Shown here piece by piece: positions 13,339-21,631 of a stretch of 33,904 nucleotides of DNA (positions within the stretch are counted from its first letter, which is position 1; every line of letters begins with the position of its first letter). This DNA comes from a virus. The notes below the pieces were generated by a model. That model was not told the DNA's origin. It ran no database searches and was given only the letters and a program-made list of their open reading frames with translations. The stretch lies in IMG/VR virus record IMGVR_UViG_3300010354_000017, positions 1 through 33,904 of that record. One strand, given 5' to 3'. The translations under genes were made by a program, and so were the position numbers.

Positions 13339-13674
13339 ATGAAAGCGCAAATAATAGTTCAATTCGACGTAGAGGGGTTTCATAATTACCCAAATGCACC
13401 AACCGAAGTCCAATTTTTAGAGCACAAACATCGTCACGTATTCCAAATTACAGCGGGTTATATGGTAACCAATTTAAACAGGGAAAAGGAAATATTTCTC
13501 CAAAGGGATGAATTAAAATTTTACTTAAACGAATGCTACGGTTCGCCTTGCGAATTTGGTAGTATGTCATGTGAAATGATTGCAAAAGAATTAATGCAAT
13601 ACGGTGATGAAGACGGCATGGTTTGGTGCGAAGTATGGGAAGAAAAAACGGGCGGGGCAAGAATTGAAAAATGA
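13339..13674 (+). CDS. QueD-fold (6-pyruvoyl-tetrahydropterin synthase-like) paralog, possible base-tailoring enzyme
   Basis: The product has 111 residues. It has the histidine layout of the QueD/PTPS T-fold: His15 in the first strand (FDVEGFHNYP) and an HxH pair at His31 and His33 (EHKHRHVFQI). A Glu-rich end (CEVWEEKTGGA) occupies the place of the substrate-binding Glu. The catalytic Cys that precedes HGH in true QueD (C25 in the protein at 15036) is absent, and the SCEMIAKEL helix is distinctive. It overlaps dpdA by 4 nt. It likely binds a pterin- or deazaguanine-like ligand; a CDG-processing role such as DpdL-type decarboxylation is a hypothesis only. Confidence 0.65.
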   Translation: MKAQIIVQFDVEGFHNYPNAPTEVQFLEHKHRHVFQITAGYMVTNLNREKEIFLQRDELKFYLNECYGSPCEFGSMSCEMIAKELMQYGDEDGMVWCEVWEEKTGGARIEK

Positions 13675-14558
13675 TAATCGAAAACCAGTCTAATATTCGG
13701 GTGCATTTAGCAACTACGGAAATTATACCTCAAGGAATTGCGGCAATCGCTGGCGGTTCAAAATACAACTTAGGAACGGCGTTTCCATTCGTTTACGATA
13801 TGTTTAAAACTGGCAAAATTACACAGTCAAAAGTTGGTGTAATTAATAAAATGGCATCCTTATCAAATCATTACATTTTAGACAGCGGTTTGTTTACATT
13901 AATGTTTGGGGCATTAAAGGGAAAAAAGGACGAAAAATATATTGAAAAATGGTATGAATGTTTAACCGATTTTGTTTTGAACGAAAATTACCAAGGAACA
14001 ATGGTTGAAGTTGATTGTCAAAAAGTACTTGGACCAGAAAAGGCGTGGGAATTCAGAACCAAAATGAAAGAAAAAATTAACAACCGTATCATTAACGTTT
14101 TTCATATTGAAGACGGTCAGCGTGGGCTGGATAGGTTAATTGAATTTTCGGATTACATCGCCATTTCGGTTCCAGAATTACGGTTTTCTGGCAAAAAAAA
14201 TCACTTAAATTCAGTCGCTCATTACATTAAAAACAAAAAACCAACCATCGACATTCATTTACTGGGTTGTACCGAAAAAAACAAATTAAAAGAACTGAAT
14301 TTTTGTTCATCGTCGGATTCCAGTTCGTGGATAAGTGGAGTTCGTTATGGGTCAATAGAAAGTTTTGGTGGAAAACACCATATTAACCAAATTAAACACG
14401 AGGTAAAAGTAAACCGTTACGAAAAGTGGTTGCATATAAGAAACCAACTATTTCCAAATTTTCCAATTCCAAAAGATGTACTTCGGTGTGGTATTTTAAC
14501 CTTTGCAAGTGAACAATATTTACAAATTTATTCAAGATATGGGGGTCCTCAAAATTAG
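13671..14558 (+). CDS. dpdA: DpdA-like DNA 7-deazaguanine transglycosylase
   Basis: The protein has 295 residues. It is a tRNA-guanine-transglycosylase relative: LDSGLF (70-75) matches the TGT DSGGF catalytic Asp motif, MVEVDC (111-116) the second acidic strand, IHLLGCT (195-201) the HLLG barrel strand and SSSDSSSW (213-220, Asp216) the nucleophile region. This set is characteristic of phage DpdA, which swaps guanine in DNA for a 7-deazaguanine base to resist restriction. No tRNA-binding C-terminal PUA domain is present. Neighbours folE, queD and queE make the base. I cannot assign a DpdA subfamily by eye. Confidence 0.85.
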   Translation: MIIENQSNIRVHLATTEIIPQGIAAIAGGSKYNLGTAFPFVYDMFKTGKITQSKVGVINKMASLSNHYILDSGLFTLMFGALKGKKDEKYIEKWYECLTDFVLNENYQGTMVEVDCQKVLGPEKAWEFRTKMKEKINNRIINVFHIEDGQRGLDRLIEFSDYIAISVPELRFSGKKNHLNSVAHYIKNKKPTIDIHLLGCTEKNKLKELNFCSSSDSSSWISGVRYGSIESFGGKHHINQIKHEVKVNRYEKWLHIRNQLFPNFPIPKDVLRCGILTFASEQYLQIYSRYGGPQN

Positions 14559-15054
14559 CGTTTATTTGTTGGCGTTTGTGATTGCCAATTTTGTCGTGCT
14601 TTGGTTTGGTTCAAATGGGTTAATATTTACGGCGTTATTTCTAATTCCTTTTGATTTTGTAATGCGGTGCGTGTTTCACGAGACGTGGAAGGGGTTCGAA
14701 TTAATAGCAAAAATGTTCATTTTGGTTTTGGTTGCTGGGGTTATTACTTATTTAATTAACCATGAAACTCATAAAATTGCCGTTGCGTCTATTATTGGTT
14801 TTACCGCCGCACAAATATTTGCGGGGTTTATGTATCAAATTTCAATCAAAAAATCCTACTTATTAAAAGTAAATACATCGGACGCCATTGGAATAATTGT
14901 AGATTCGATTTCGTTTCAGTTATTCGCGTTTGGAACTGTTAATTGGTATATTTTCAGTTCCCAGTTTATGCTTAAAATAATTGGCGGTTTGTTTTGGTAC
15001 TGGGTTATTTTTGTTAAATTAAAATTGAATACAAAATGGGAGAATTCACAGTAA
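14539..15054 (+). CDS. VUT/YhhQ-family membrane transporter, probable deazaguanine precursor uptake
   Basis: ATG 14539 (20-nt overlap with dpdA) gives 171 residues with about five hydrophobic segments. The motifs follow the VUT/YhhQ (DUF165) family: ANFVVLWFG, a FDFVMRCVFHETW cytoplasmic turn, a central IAVASIIGFTAAQIFAGFMYQ helix, VNTSDAIGIIVDSISFQLFAFG and KIIGGLFWYW. E. coli YhhQ takes up preQ0. Here it could import a deazaguanine precursor into the host for DpdA. A longer TTG start at 14503 is less likely. Confidence 0.8.
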   Translation: MGVLKISVYLLAFVIANFVVLWFGSNGLIFTALFLIPFDFVMRCVFHETWKGFELIAKMFILVLVAGVITYLINHETHKIAVASIIGFTAAQIFAGFMYQISIKKSYLLKVNTSDAIGIIVDSISFQLFAFGTVNWYIFSSQFMLKIIGGLFWYWVIFVKLKLNTKWENSQ

Positions 15055-15467
15055 CAAGGTATCACGATTTTTGCGCCGGTCATCGAGTGGTTGGGCACGA
15101 AAACAAATGCAAACATTTTCACGGTCATAACTACCGAATTCATTTTACTGTTTCCACCGTGGACGGTTTGGACCTCATTGGAAGGGTAATTGATTTTTCC
15201 GTAATAAAAACTCTGTTATGCGAATGGTTGGAAATCAACTGGGACCATAAATTTCTCATGTATAAAAACGACCCATTTTTAAATCTAATGCAGGAAATGG
15301 ACCCGTCAAGCGTGGTAGTGGTTCAATTTAACCCAACCGCTGAAAATATGGCGCGGTATTTAGTAGAAGTGGTAGCTCCAAATATATTGCAAGGATTGAA
15401 TTGTGAATTGGTCGAATGTACAATTGATGAAACCCGTAAATGTTCCGCAAGTTATGTTAAAAGTTAG
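15036..15467 (+). CDS. queD: QueD, 6-carboxy-5,6,7,8-tetrahydropterin synthase
   Basis: The protein has 143 residues, near the usual QueD length. Zn ligands His16 (FCAGHR), His29 and His31 (KHFHGHNY), catalytic Cys25, the GRVIDFSVIK strand with Asp53, WDHK (Asp70-His71) and the closing ECTIDETRKCSASY are all in order. It converts 7,8-dihydroneopterin triphosphate, the FolE product, to 6-carboxytetrahydropterin. It overlaps the transporter by 19 nt and queE by 14 nt. Confidence 0.9.
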   Translation: MGEFTVTRYHDFCAGHRVVGHENKCKHFHGHNYRIHFTVSTVDGLDLIGRVIDFSVIKTLLCEWLEINWDHKFLMYKNDPFLNLMQEMDPSSVVVVQFNPTAENMARYLVEVVAPNILQGLNCELVECTIDETRKCSASYVKS

Positions 15468-16053
15468 TGAAATTTTTTATAGCCTTCAGGGCGAAGGGCA
15501 AAGAACCGGCACGCCGACCGTTTTTATCAGATTGCAAGGGTGCAAAGCAAAAAATGCGTGTTTTGCGGCTGGTATTCGATGCGACACGGAGTTTAATTCC
15601 GGTCGAGCAATGGAATTAATCGATATTTTGAAGTGGATTCGGGAAAACGCACCAAAATGCGAAGAAATTACATGGACTGGGGGCGAACCGCTTGACCAAT
15701 TGACCGAGGAACACATCGAATACTTTAAAAATGAAAATTTTTACCAATGTATCGAGACTTCAGGCTTGCATCCATGCCCAAAAGGCATTGATTACATAAC
15801 CGTAAGCCCAAAAGTAGCGGAACACGTCATAAAAAAGAACTTTCCAGACGGGGTAACTGAATTGCGCTACGTTCGACACAAAGGGCAAAGCGTGCCAGAG
15901 CCAGAAATCGAAGCAAAATACTATTTTTTGAGCCCACATTCCGACGGCTTTACAATCAATGGGGAAAATTTAACGCATTGCATATCGTTGTGCCTCGAAA
16001 ATCCAAAATGGAAATTAAGCCTTCAAAATCATAAAATATGGAATATCCTGTAA
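15454..16053 (+). CDS. queE: QueE, 7-carboxy-7-deazaguanine synthase (radical SAM)
   Basis: With ATG 15454 the product is 199 residues. EIFYSLQGEG and G-TPTVFIRLQGC at the N-terminus, CDTEFNSG, WTGGEPL (74-80), ETSG, VSPK (117-120) and a C-terminal WKLSLQNHK are QueE signatures. It makes CDG from 6-carboxytetrahydropterin using S-adenosylmethionine and a 4Fe-4S cluster. The cluster cysteines are C30, C36 and C43, a C-x5-C-x6-C spacing rather than the usual C-x3-C-x2-C. It overlaps folE by 16 nt. Confidence 0.88.
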   Translation: MLKVSEIFYSLQGEGQRTGTPTVFIRLQGCKAKNACFAAGIRCDTEFNSGRAMELIDILKWIRENAPKCEEITWTGGEPLDQLTEEHIEYFKNENFYQCIETSGLHPCPKGIDYITVSPKVAEHVIKKNFPDGVTELRYVRHKGQSVPEPEIEAKYYFLSPHSDGFTINGENLTHCISLCLENPKWKLSLQNHKIWNIL

Positions 16054-16586
16054 ATTCGCCCGAATGGCATTTTAAACAAATTTTACTTTCGTTGGGTGAA
16101 AATCCGGAAAGGGAAGGGTTAAAAGAAACGCCCAAACGATACATTAAATTCATGCGCGAATTTTTAGAACCGAAAGAGTTTAATTTTACCACATTTGAAG
16201 GGGAAGGAACTGACGAAATGATAATTCAGACAAATATCCCCTTTTATTCGATTTGCGAACACCATACCGCACCGTTTTTTGGGATAGCGGACGTTGCCTA
16301 CATTCCTAACGATAAAATCATTGGATTGAGCAAATTAGCCCGCACGGTCGACCTATATTCAAACCGGTTCCAAAATCAGGAACGAATAACGACACAAATC
16401 GCCGAACGATTACAAAAGGAATTGAATCCAAACGGGGTTGCAGTTCATTTAAAAGCCCAGCACCTTTGTATGTGCATGAGAGGAGTAAAAAAACACGATA
16501 CTTGGACATCAACGTCAAAATTATTAGGGGTTTTTAAAACAGATGAAAAAGCACGTTCGGAATTCTTAAATTTGATATCAAAATAA
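16038..16586 (+). CDS. folE: FolE, GTP cyclohydrolase I
   Basis: The product has 182 residues. GLKETPKRY, ICEHHTAPFFG (Cys73, His75, His76), IIGLSKLARTVDLYSNRFQNQERITTQIA and QHLCMCMRGVKK with TSTSKLLGVF are the FolE core. Zn is held by Cys73, His76 and the Cys near 144. It turns GTP into dihydroneopterin triphosphate, the first step toward 7-deazaguanines. It is the last gene of the cassette, 19 nt before the small terminase gene. Host FolE would exist, so a phage copy points to high demand for the pathway. Confidence 0.95.
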   Translation: MEYPVNSPEWHFKQILLSLGENPEREGLKETPKRYIKFMREFLEPKEFNFTTFEGEGTDEMIIQTNIPFYSICEHHTAPFFGIADVAYIPNDKIIGLSKLARTVDLYSNRFQNQERITTQIAERLQKELNPNGVAVHLKAQHLCMCMRGVKKHDTWTSTSKLLGVFKTDEKARSEFLNLISK

Positions 16587-16605
16587 CACAAAAAAAACCC
16601 GGAAA

Positions 16606-16977
16606 ATGAGCAAATCAACGCAATATGAACAGGAATTAATCAAAGCAATTCAAAAATTCAAGTGGATGAGGTGGGCGCATATCGATTGGAGTTCATTATC
16701 ATTCGTCAGGTCAACGGCTTACGTTCATTCCTTGGACAAATCGGACGCAATAAAAGACGCATTCTTTCAAAATAGAGCAAAGGGAACGAATTACCTATTA
16801 CAAAAATGGATTCAGAGTGAAAATGCGACCCTTCAGATTGCGGCGTTCAAAATCATTGCCGAACCAGACGACCATAAACGGCTAAACCAAAGTTACGTCG
16901 AACAGCAATCGACCAATATCGATTTAACCGATATAACAACGGAGGACATCGAGCGTTTTTTGAACGAAAATGAATGA
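16606..16977 (+). CDS. terS: Terminase small subunit (probable)
   Basis: The product has 123 residues, helical, with a basic N-terminal DNA-binding-like half (FKWMRWAHIDW) and an acidic C-terminus (DLTDITTEDIERFLNENE). The central LLQKWIQSENATLQIAAFKIIAEPDDHKRLNQSY helix-turn and the acidic IER-F-x-NE tail recall small terminases. It directly precedes and overlaps terL by 8 nt. The call rests mainly on position. Confidence 0.75.
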   Translation: MSKSTQYEQELIKAIQKFKWMRWAHIDWSSLSFVRSTAYVHSLDKSDAIKDAFFQNRAKGTNYLLQKWIQSENATLQIAAFKIIAEPDDHKRLNQSYVEQQSTNIDLTDITTEDIERFLNENE

Positions 16978-18328
16978 TAAGAAGGAAGCGATACGACACC
17001 TATTCAAAATCGAACTCGCACGACGAAAGTTTTGGGGCTTTTGTATGTTTTACGATGCTGATTTTTTTAGTAAAAGAGGCTTTTTACGCGAGGTTGCGGA
17101 GGGGCTTCAGGATATCGAGGACCGTAAAATAACCAGTTTGAGCGTATCGATGCCGCCCAGAGCGGGAAAATCCTATATTACATCGTTATTTTGTGCATGG
17201 AGCATAGGGAAAAACCCTGAAAAATCGGTCATGAGGAACGCGTGTACCGCTACTTTGTACCTGAAATTCAGTTACGATGTTCGGGCGATACTTAAAAGCG
17301 ATAAATTCCGCGATGTTTTTCCGGATACAAGGCTTTCCGATGATAAAGCAAACCTTCAGGGGTGGAATACCAACAAATCCAAACAAGTCGGTTATTTTGG
17401 TGCTGGGGTTGGAGGTACGATTATCGGATTTGGAGCCTCAAACGTGGCGATAACTGACGACCTTTACAAAGGAATCGAGGACGCATTGAGCGACACGGTA
17501 AACGACCGAATCATTCAATGGAAGGAATCAACGCACGATTCGAGGTTGGAATCTGGATGCGCAAAGATTGATATCGGCACACGATGGACGCTAAACGATA
17601 TTATCGGTCGAAGCATGGAAGCGAACCAGTACGATAAATCGATTGTCGTAAAGGCTCTGGATGAAAACGATAATTCCTTTTGCGAGGACGTACTAACAAC
17701 AAGTGAATACCACGAAATCCGAAAGAGAATGTCCAAGGAAATTTGGCTCGCTGAATACCAACAGGAGCCAATCGACATGAAAGGGAGGTTATTTACTGGG
17801 GTGCATTTCATTACAAAATCCGAATTCGATGACCTTATCAAAACGAATCCGATTGAAGGATGCGTTGGTTACGTTGATGTGAGCGATACGGGAATGGATT
17901 ACACGGCTGTCGCAATTGCCGCAATTGTTAAAAATAAACCGTTTATTGTGGATTATTTATTTACCCGCGATAATACCGACATTTCAATACCATTAACCGC
18001 CGCAATATTGAACAAATGGAACGTGAATTATTGCCGTGTGGAGTCGAATAATATGGGTGCGATGTTTGCTCGTTCACTCCAGACGTTAACCAAAACAAAA
18101 ATCCTTCAGGTATCGAATACCACGAATAAGTTAACCCGAATAATCATGCAAGCGGCATTCATAAATAACCGCATGATATTCGTTCGTGACGGGCGACAGG
18201 AAAGCGAATCGTTTTTAACAAATATGTTCACATTCACGAAGGAAGGAAAGAATAAACACGACGATGCACCGGATTGCGTTGCTGGGCTCGCCCTGTTCAT
18301 GCAATCAATGTTTAAAAATTTGTCGTAA
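16970..18328 (+). CDS. terL: Terminase large subunit
   Basis: The protein has 452 residues. The ATPase half has Walker A MPPRAGKS (61-68), a C-motif region and Walker B VAITDDL (159-165). The RNase H-like nuclease half has GYVDVSDTGMD (300-310, Asp303), a VESN acidic strand (Glu358) and KHDDAPDCVAG (429-439, Asp431/432). It packages DNA into the prohead. The start overlaps terS as ATGAATGA. Confidence 0.95.
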   Translation: MNDKKEAIRHLFKIELARRKFWGFCMFYDADFFSKRGFLREVAEGLQDIEDRKITSLSVSMPPRAGKSYITSLFCAWSIGKNPEKSVMRNACTATLYLKFSYDVRAILKSDKFRDVFPDTRLSDDKANLQGWNTNKSKQVGYFGAGVGGTIIGFGASNVAITDDLYKGIEDALSDTVNDRIIQWKESTHDSRLESGCAKIDIGTRWTLNDIIGRSMEANQYDKSIVVKALDENDNSFCEDVLTTSEYHEIRKRMSKEIWLAEYQQEPIDMKGRLFTGVHFITKSEFDDLIKTNPIEGCVGYVDVSDTGMDYTAVAIAAIVKNKPFIVDYLFTRDNTDISIPLTAAILNKWNVNYCRVESNNMGAMFARSLQTLTKTKILQVSNTTNKLTRIIMQAAFINNRMIFVRDGRQESESFLTNMFTFTKEGKNKHDDAPDCVAGLALFMQSMFKNLS

Positions 18329-18329
18329 T

Positions 18330-18350
18330 TTTGATTGAAATTTAATCAAA
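18330..18350. repeat. 7-bp inverted repeat between terL and portal
   Basis: TTTGATT (18330-18336) and AATCAAA (18344-18350) are perfect inverted copies around a 7-nt loop in the 29-bp gap between terL and the portal gene. No T run follows. It could be a weak RNA hairpin that tunes expression, or chance in an AT-rich gap. Confidence 0.45.
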
Positions 18351-18357
18351 TGGGCTA

Positions 18358-19629
18358 ATGACTTTAAGCTGGTGGGAGACGTTTTTCGGGATTGACCCGT
18401 ACAAAGAAAACCGATTTATTAATCAATGGTCGGATTTTATGCCGCACGTCAATCAACTTTGGGGCGTAAAAAATGCGGTTTGGATTGACACAAATAAAGC
18501 ATGGGAGCATTATAAAACCATTCCTGAATTACGTGCGGTAGTCAGTAAACGAGCATCGATGATGTCATCCAACGAGGCGCGATTGATTGATGCGGAAGGA
18601 AACGAGGTAACAAATCATTGGTTCAATGACCTAATTAAACGACCGAATCCAATTCAAAGTTGGTCAGACGTTGTTTATTCGTTGGCTGTAAACGACGGTT
18701 TATATTCAAACGCATTCGGGTATTCACCAAAGCGAACGGGGAATATAAGGAACTTGTTTATTACCCTACCGTCAAATAAAATAATGATTGAAACCACGGG
18801 AAAAACGTTAAAACAGATTGACATTGACGGCATGATTTCGCGGTTTAAATTTGCGTACGATGACAACCGCTCCGAATGGTTAACGCTCGACGAAATCATT
18901 TATTTGACGACTACCGACGGAATGAACATGATTAAACCGACTTCGCGTATTGATGCGTTGAAATATCCCCTTTCAAACATTAAAGCCAGTTACCACAAAC
19001 GAAACGTATTACTGGAAAATATCGGGGCAATCGGGATCCTGTCGGCACAAAAAAGCGATTTAGGTGGGGCGATTCCAATGACGCCAGAGGAAAAAACCGA
19101 GATCCAGAAAAGTTGGTATAATCGTTCCAAGGACGAATTATTAATCACTGAATCCCAACTAAATTGGACGCCGATGACGTTTCCTACGAGGGATTTAATG
19201 TTATTCGAGGAACTTACCGAGGATAAAATCGCATTAATTGACGCGTTCGGACTTCATTACAATTTGTTTTCAAGTGAAAAAGGAACGACGTTTACCAATG
19301 TTCGAGATTCGATTCGAATGGTTTATCAGGATACGATAATACCAGAAACGCAACAAATGTACGATGCGTTGGCGCACCAAATGGGGCTCGATGCTGAGGG
19401 AATCCAATTAATAGCTGATTTTTCACATTTACCAGTTTTACAGGACGATGAACAAACCAAAGCCGCAGCGGAAAAAGTCGAAGTAGAAAAACAAAATATC
19501 GAGGCGCAAGGAATAATTAACCTAAATAAATCGGTTTTAATGGGCGAAATGTCAAGGGAAAGCGCCGTAAATACTTTGGTAATGGTTTACAATTTTGATC
19601 CAGTTGACGCAAATAAATTAATAACATGA
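18358..19629 (+). CDS. Portal protein (HK97 family)
   Basis: The protein has 423 residues, a typical length. SWWETFFG at the start, a central IPELRAVVSKRASMMSS, WFNDLIKRPNPIQSW, then NIGAIGILSAQK and a helical LFEELTEDKIALIDAFGLHYNLFSSEKGTTFTN region are characteristic of HK97-type portals. It forms the dodecameric ring at the head vertex through which DNA passes. ATGA overlap couples it to the protease. Confidence 0.9.
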   Translation: MTLSWWETFFGIDPYKENRFINQWSDFMPHVNQLWGVKNAVWIDTNKAWEHYKTIPELRAVVSKRASMMSSNEARLIDAEGNEVTNHWFNDLIKRPNPIQSWSDVVYSLAVNDGLYSNAFGYSPKRTGNIRNLFITLPSNKIMIETTGKTLKQIDIDGMISRFKFAYDDNRSEWLTLDEIIYLTTTDGMNMIKPTSRIDALKYPLSNIKASYHKRNVLLENIGAIGILSAQKSDLGGAIPMTPEEKTEIQKSWYNRSKDELLITESQLNWTPMTFPTRDLMLFEELTEDKIALIDAFGLHYNLFSSEKGTTFTNVRDSIRMVYQDTIIPETQQMYDALAHQMGLDAEGIQLIADFSHLPVLQDDEQTKAAAEKVEVEKQNIEAQGIINLNKSVLMGEMSRESAVNTLVMVYNFDPVDANKLIT

Positions 19630-20378
19630 TAAAAGATACGAATATTTACCGCACAAAAGCGGCACAAAAAGTGAAAGATATCGACTCAGAAAAACGGGAA
19701 GTTGCCGTGTATTTGAGTATATTCGATAACATCGATGCGGATAACGACATGATCAAAAAGGGGGCGTTCAGTAAATCAATACAGGAACGAGGGCCGGAAA
19801 GTTCAGGGAACAGGAAAATCGCATATTTACGGCACCACGATTGGGACTGGCAAATCGGTAAATGGTTAAAACTCGAGGAGGACGATAAAGGGCTTTTTGC
19901 GGTAGGTCAACTCGGACGATCTACGGCTGGAAACGATGCGTTTCTGGATTACGAGGACGGTATTATTCGGGAACATTCAATCGGATTTCAATACATTCAG
20001 GATAAAATACGCTGGATTGAGGATTCTAATATCGAGGCTGGGGGTTACTTCATGATTACCGAGGTAAAACTTTACGAGGGTTCAGCGGTTACGTTAGGCG
20101 CAAATGAAATGACGGAAACGGTTGCGGTAATGAAATCAGAACAGAAAAAAGAAAAAGCCGATAAATTACAAAGGGAAATTAATACAATAATCAAAGCCCT
20201 CGCCAATGGCAAAGGAACCGACGAGCGGCTTTATTCCCACGAAATGAAACTCAAGTACCTAAACGCTGAAATGTACGCACTTGCGACAACTGAACCGCTA
20301 AATTTACGGCATTCAGTACAAAGCGAGCCGCCCAATGTGGCAGCGTTTGACTGGGGCAAAGTAATAAGTTCAATTTAA
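19626..20378 (+). CDS. Prohead protease (HK97/U35-like)
   Basis: The product has 250 residues. VAVYLSIFDNIDADND opens the domain; YLRHHD (68-72) carries the catalytic His, and EHSIGF (116-121) the catalytic Ser118 in the usual HK97-like protease pattern, followed by a KLYEGSAVTLGANE strand. A long charged C-terminal tail (residues 170-250) may act as scaffold. It cleaves the capsid N-terminal delta domain. It sits between portal and capsid in canonical order. Confidence 0.9.
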   Translation: MIKDTNIYRTKAAQKVKDIDSEKREVAVYLSIFDNIDADNDMIKKGAFSKSIQERGPESSGNRKIAYLRHHDWDWQIGKWLKLEEDDKGLFAVGQLGRSTAGNDAFLDYEDGIIREHSIGFQYIQDKIRWIEDSNIEAGGYFMITEVKLYEGSAVTLGANEMTETVAVMKSEQKKEKADKLQREINTIIKALANGKGTDERLYSHEMKLKYLNAEMYALATTEPLNLRHSVQSEPPNVAAFDWGKVISSI

Positions 20379-20401
20379 TTTTAACTAAAATCCAAAAACA
20401 A

Positions 20402-21598
20402 ATGGAAAACTTAACACCTGAACAAGTCGTTGAACAAATCAACGCTAAGTTCGATGAAAAATTAACAGGGGTTGCGACCAAATCGGACGTTGAATCCCTA
20501 AAAAATGACGTTGAAACGCTTAAAGCTATGGAGCAAAAAAGCGCGGATATCGAAAAGGCGATTGCCAAAATGGAGGGTCGTTTGGAAGCGATGGCGGAAA
20601 AAGCGATAAACCCAGTTGAAAAAACCCCAAAAACGTTAAGCGAAGCCCTTGTTAAGGCTTTCACTGATAACGTTGACAAAATCAGCGAGGGAGTTGAAAA
20701 GCGTCAAGCGGTAAACATGAACGTTAAAGTCGATACGACGATTACTGGTAATTACACTGGAAACGTAGCCCTTTCCACTTTGGAGGCTGGCGTTAACAGG
20801 ATTGCTCGACCAATTCGTCGCATGAGGGAAATCGCTAACGTTGGAACTACATTATCAAAATTCGTTACCTACATTCAGCAAACCGTACAACCAATTGCGG
20901 GCTGGACTGGCGAGGCTGGCGATAAATACAACACGACCACTGAATACACGGAAGTATCCGAAGAGGTAAAAAAAGTCGCTGGATACATTAAAGTATCAAA
21001 GGAAATGCTCGCCGATTTGGCTTTTGTTCGTTCCGAAATCAATATGGATTTAATGGAGGCTATCGAGCAAAATATCGACGATGCAATCCTTAACGGTGCT
21101 GGCGGTACTTCATTAACTGGATTAATCGGTAACGTACCGGCATTCGCTGCGGGTACTTTTGCTGGAGCGGTTCCATCGGCAAATATTTCGGACGTTATTC
21201 GTATTGCAAAATCAAATATCGAGGCGGCTAATTTTGTACCTACGCACGTAGTATTGAATCCAGAGGACGTTGCAAAAATTGAACTAACCAAAGCAACCGA
21301 CGGTTCGTACACGTATCCAGCTTTTTGGGATGCTAACATGAACATCGCTGGTTTAATGGTAGTTAGTTCAAATAACATCGCTGCCGGTACTATGTTAGTT
21401 GGGGATTTCACCAAATTAAACCTAAAATTTCGTGAGGACGTTAACCTACAAGTGGGTTACGAAAACGACGATTTTACTCGTAACATGGTTACAATTTTGG
21501 CGGAGGCTCGATTGGTATCCTATGTGAAAGGTAACGATGTAAACGCTTTCGTTGAGGCGGATTTGGCTACGGCTATCGCAGCTATCGACGCTCCGTAA
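20402..21598 (+). CDS. Major capsid protein (HK97 fold)
   Basis: The product has 398 residues. Residues 1-75 are a charged coiled-coil delta domain expected to be removed by the protease. The rest has HK97 capsid features: an IRRMREIANV N-arm, VQPIAGWTGEAGDKY, EVKKVAGYIKVSKEMLADLAF spine helix region, a DDAILNGAGGTSLTGLIG loop, NPEDVAKIELTKATDGSY and a C-terminal FREDVNLQVGYENDDFTRNMVTILAEARLVSYV. It forms the head shell. Confidence 0.92.
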   Translation: MENLTPEQVVEQINAKFDEKLTGVATKSDVESLKNDVETLKAMEQKSADIEKAIAKMEGRLEAMAEKAINPVEKTPKTLSEALVKAFTDNVDKISEGVEKRQAVNMNVKVDTTITGNYTGNVALSTLEAGVNRIARPIRRMREIANVGTTLSKFVTYIQQTVQPIAGWTGEAGDKYNTTTEYTEVSEEVKKVAGYIKVSKEMLADLAFVRSEINMDLMEAIEQNIDDAILNGAGGTSLTGLIGNVPAFAAGTFAGAVPSANISDVIRIAKSNIEAANFVPTHVVLNPEDVAKIELTKATDGSYTYPAFWDANMNIAGLMVVSSNNIAAGTMLVGDFTKLNLKFREDVNLQVGYENDDFTRNMVTILAEARLVSYVKGNDVNAFVEADLATAIAAIDAP

Positions 21599-21631
21599 TT
21601 AGGGTTAAAACCCGCTTAAATTTTGCATAAA

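Noticed and set aside
18326-18333. TAATTTTG, a formal match to TAnnTTTG, before the portal gene.
   Set aside because: It overlaps the terL stop codon, lacks a TTG element at the right distance and lies in an AT-rich stretch, so a chance match is likely.
20875-21414. A 179-residue open frame on the minus strand across the capsid gene.
   Set aside because: It mirrors the codon pattern of the capsid gene, has no recognisable domain and no promoter; all supported genes are on the plus strand.
21602-21613. A GGGT-TAAA-ACCC hairpin after the capsid gene as a terminator.
   Set aside because: The stem is 4-5 bp with no T run directly after it; head genes clearly continue.
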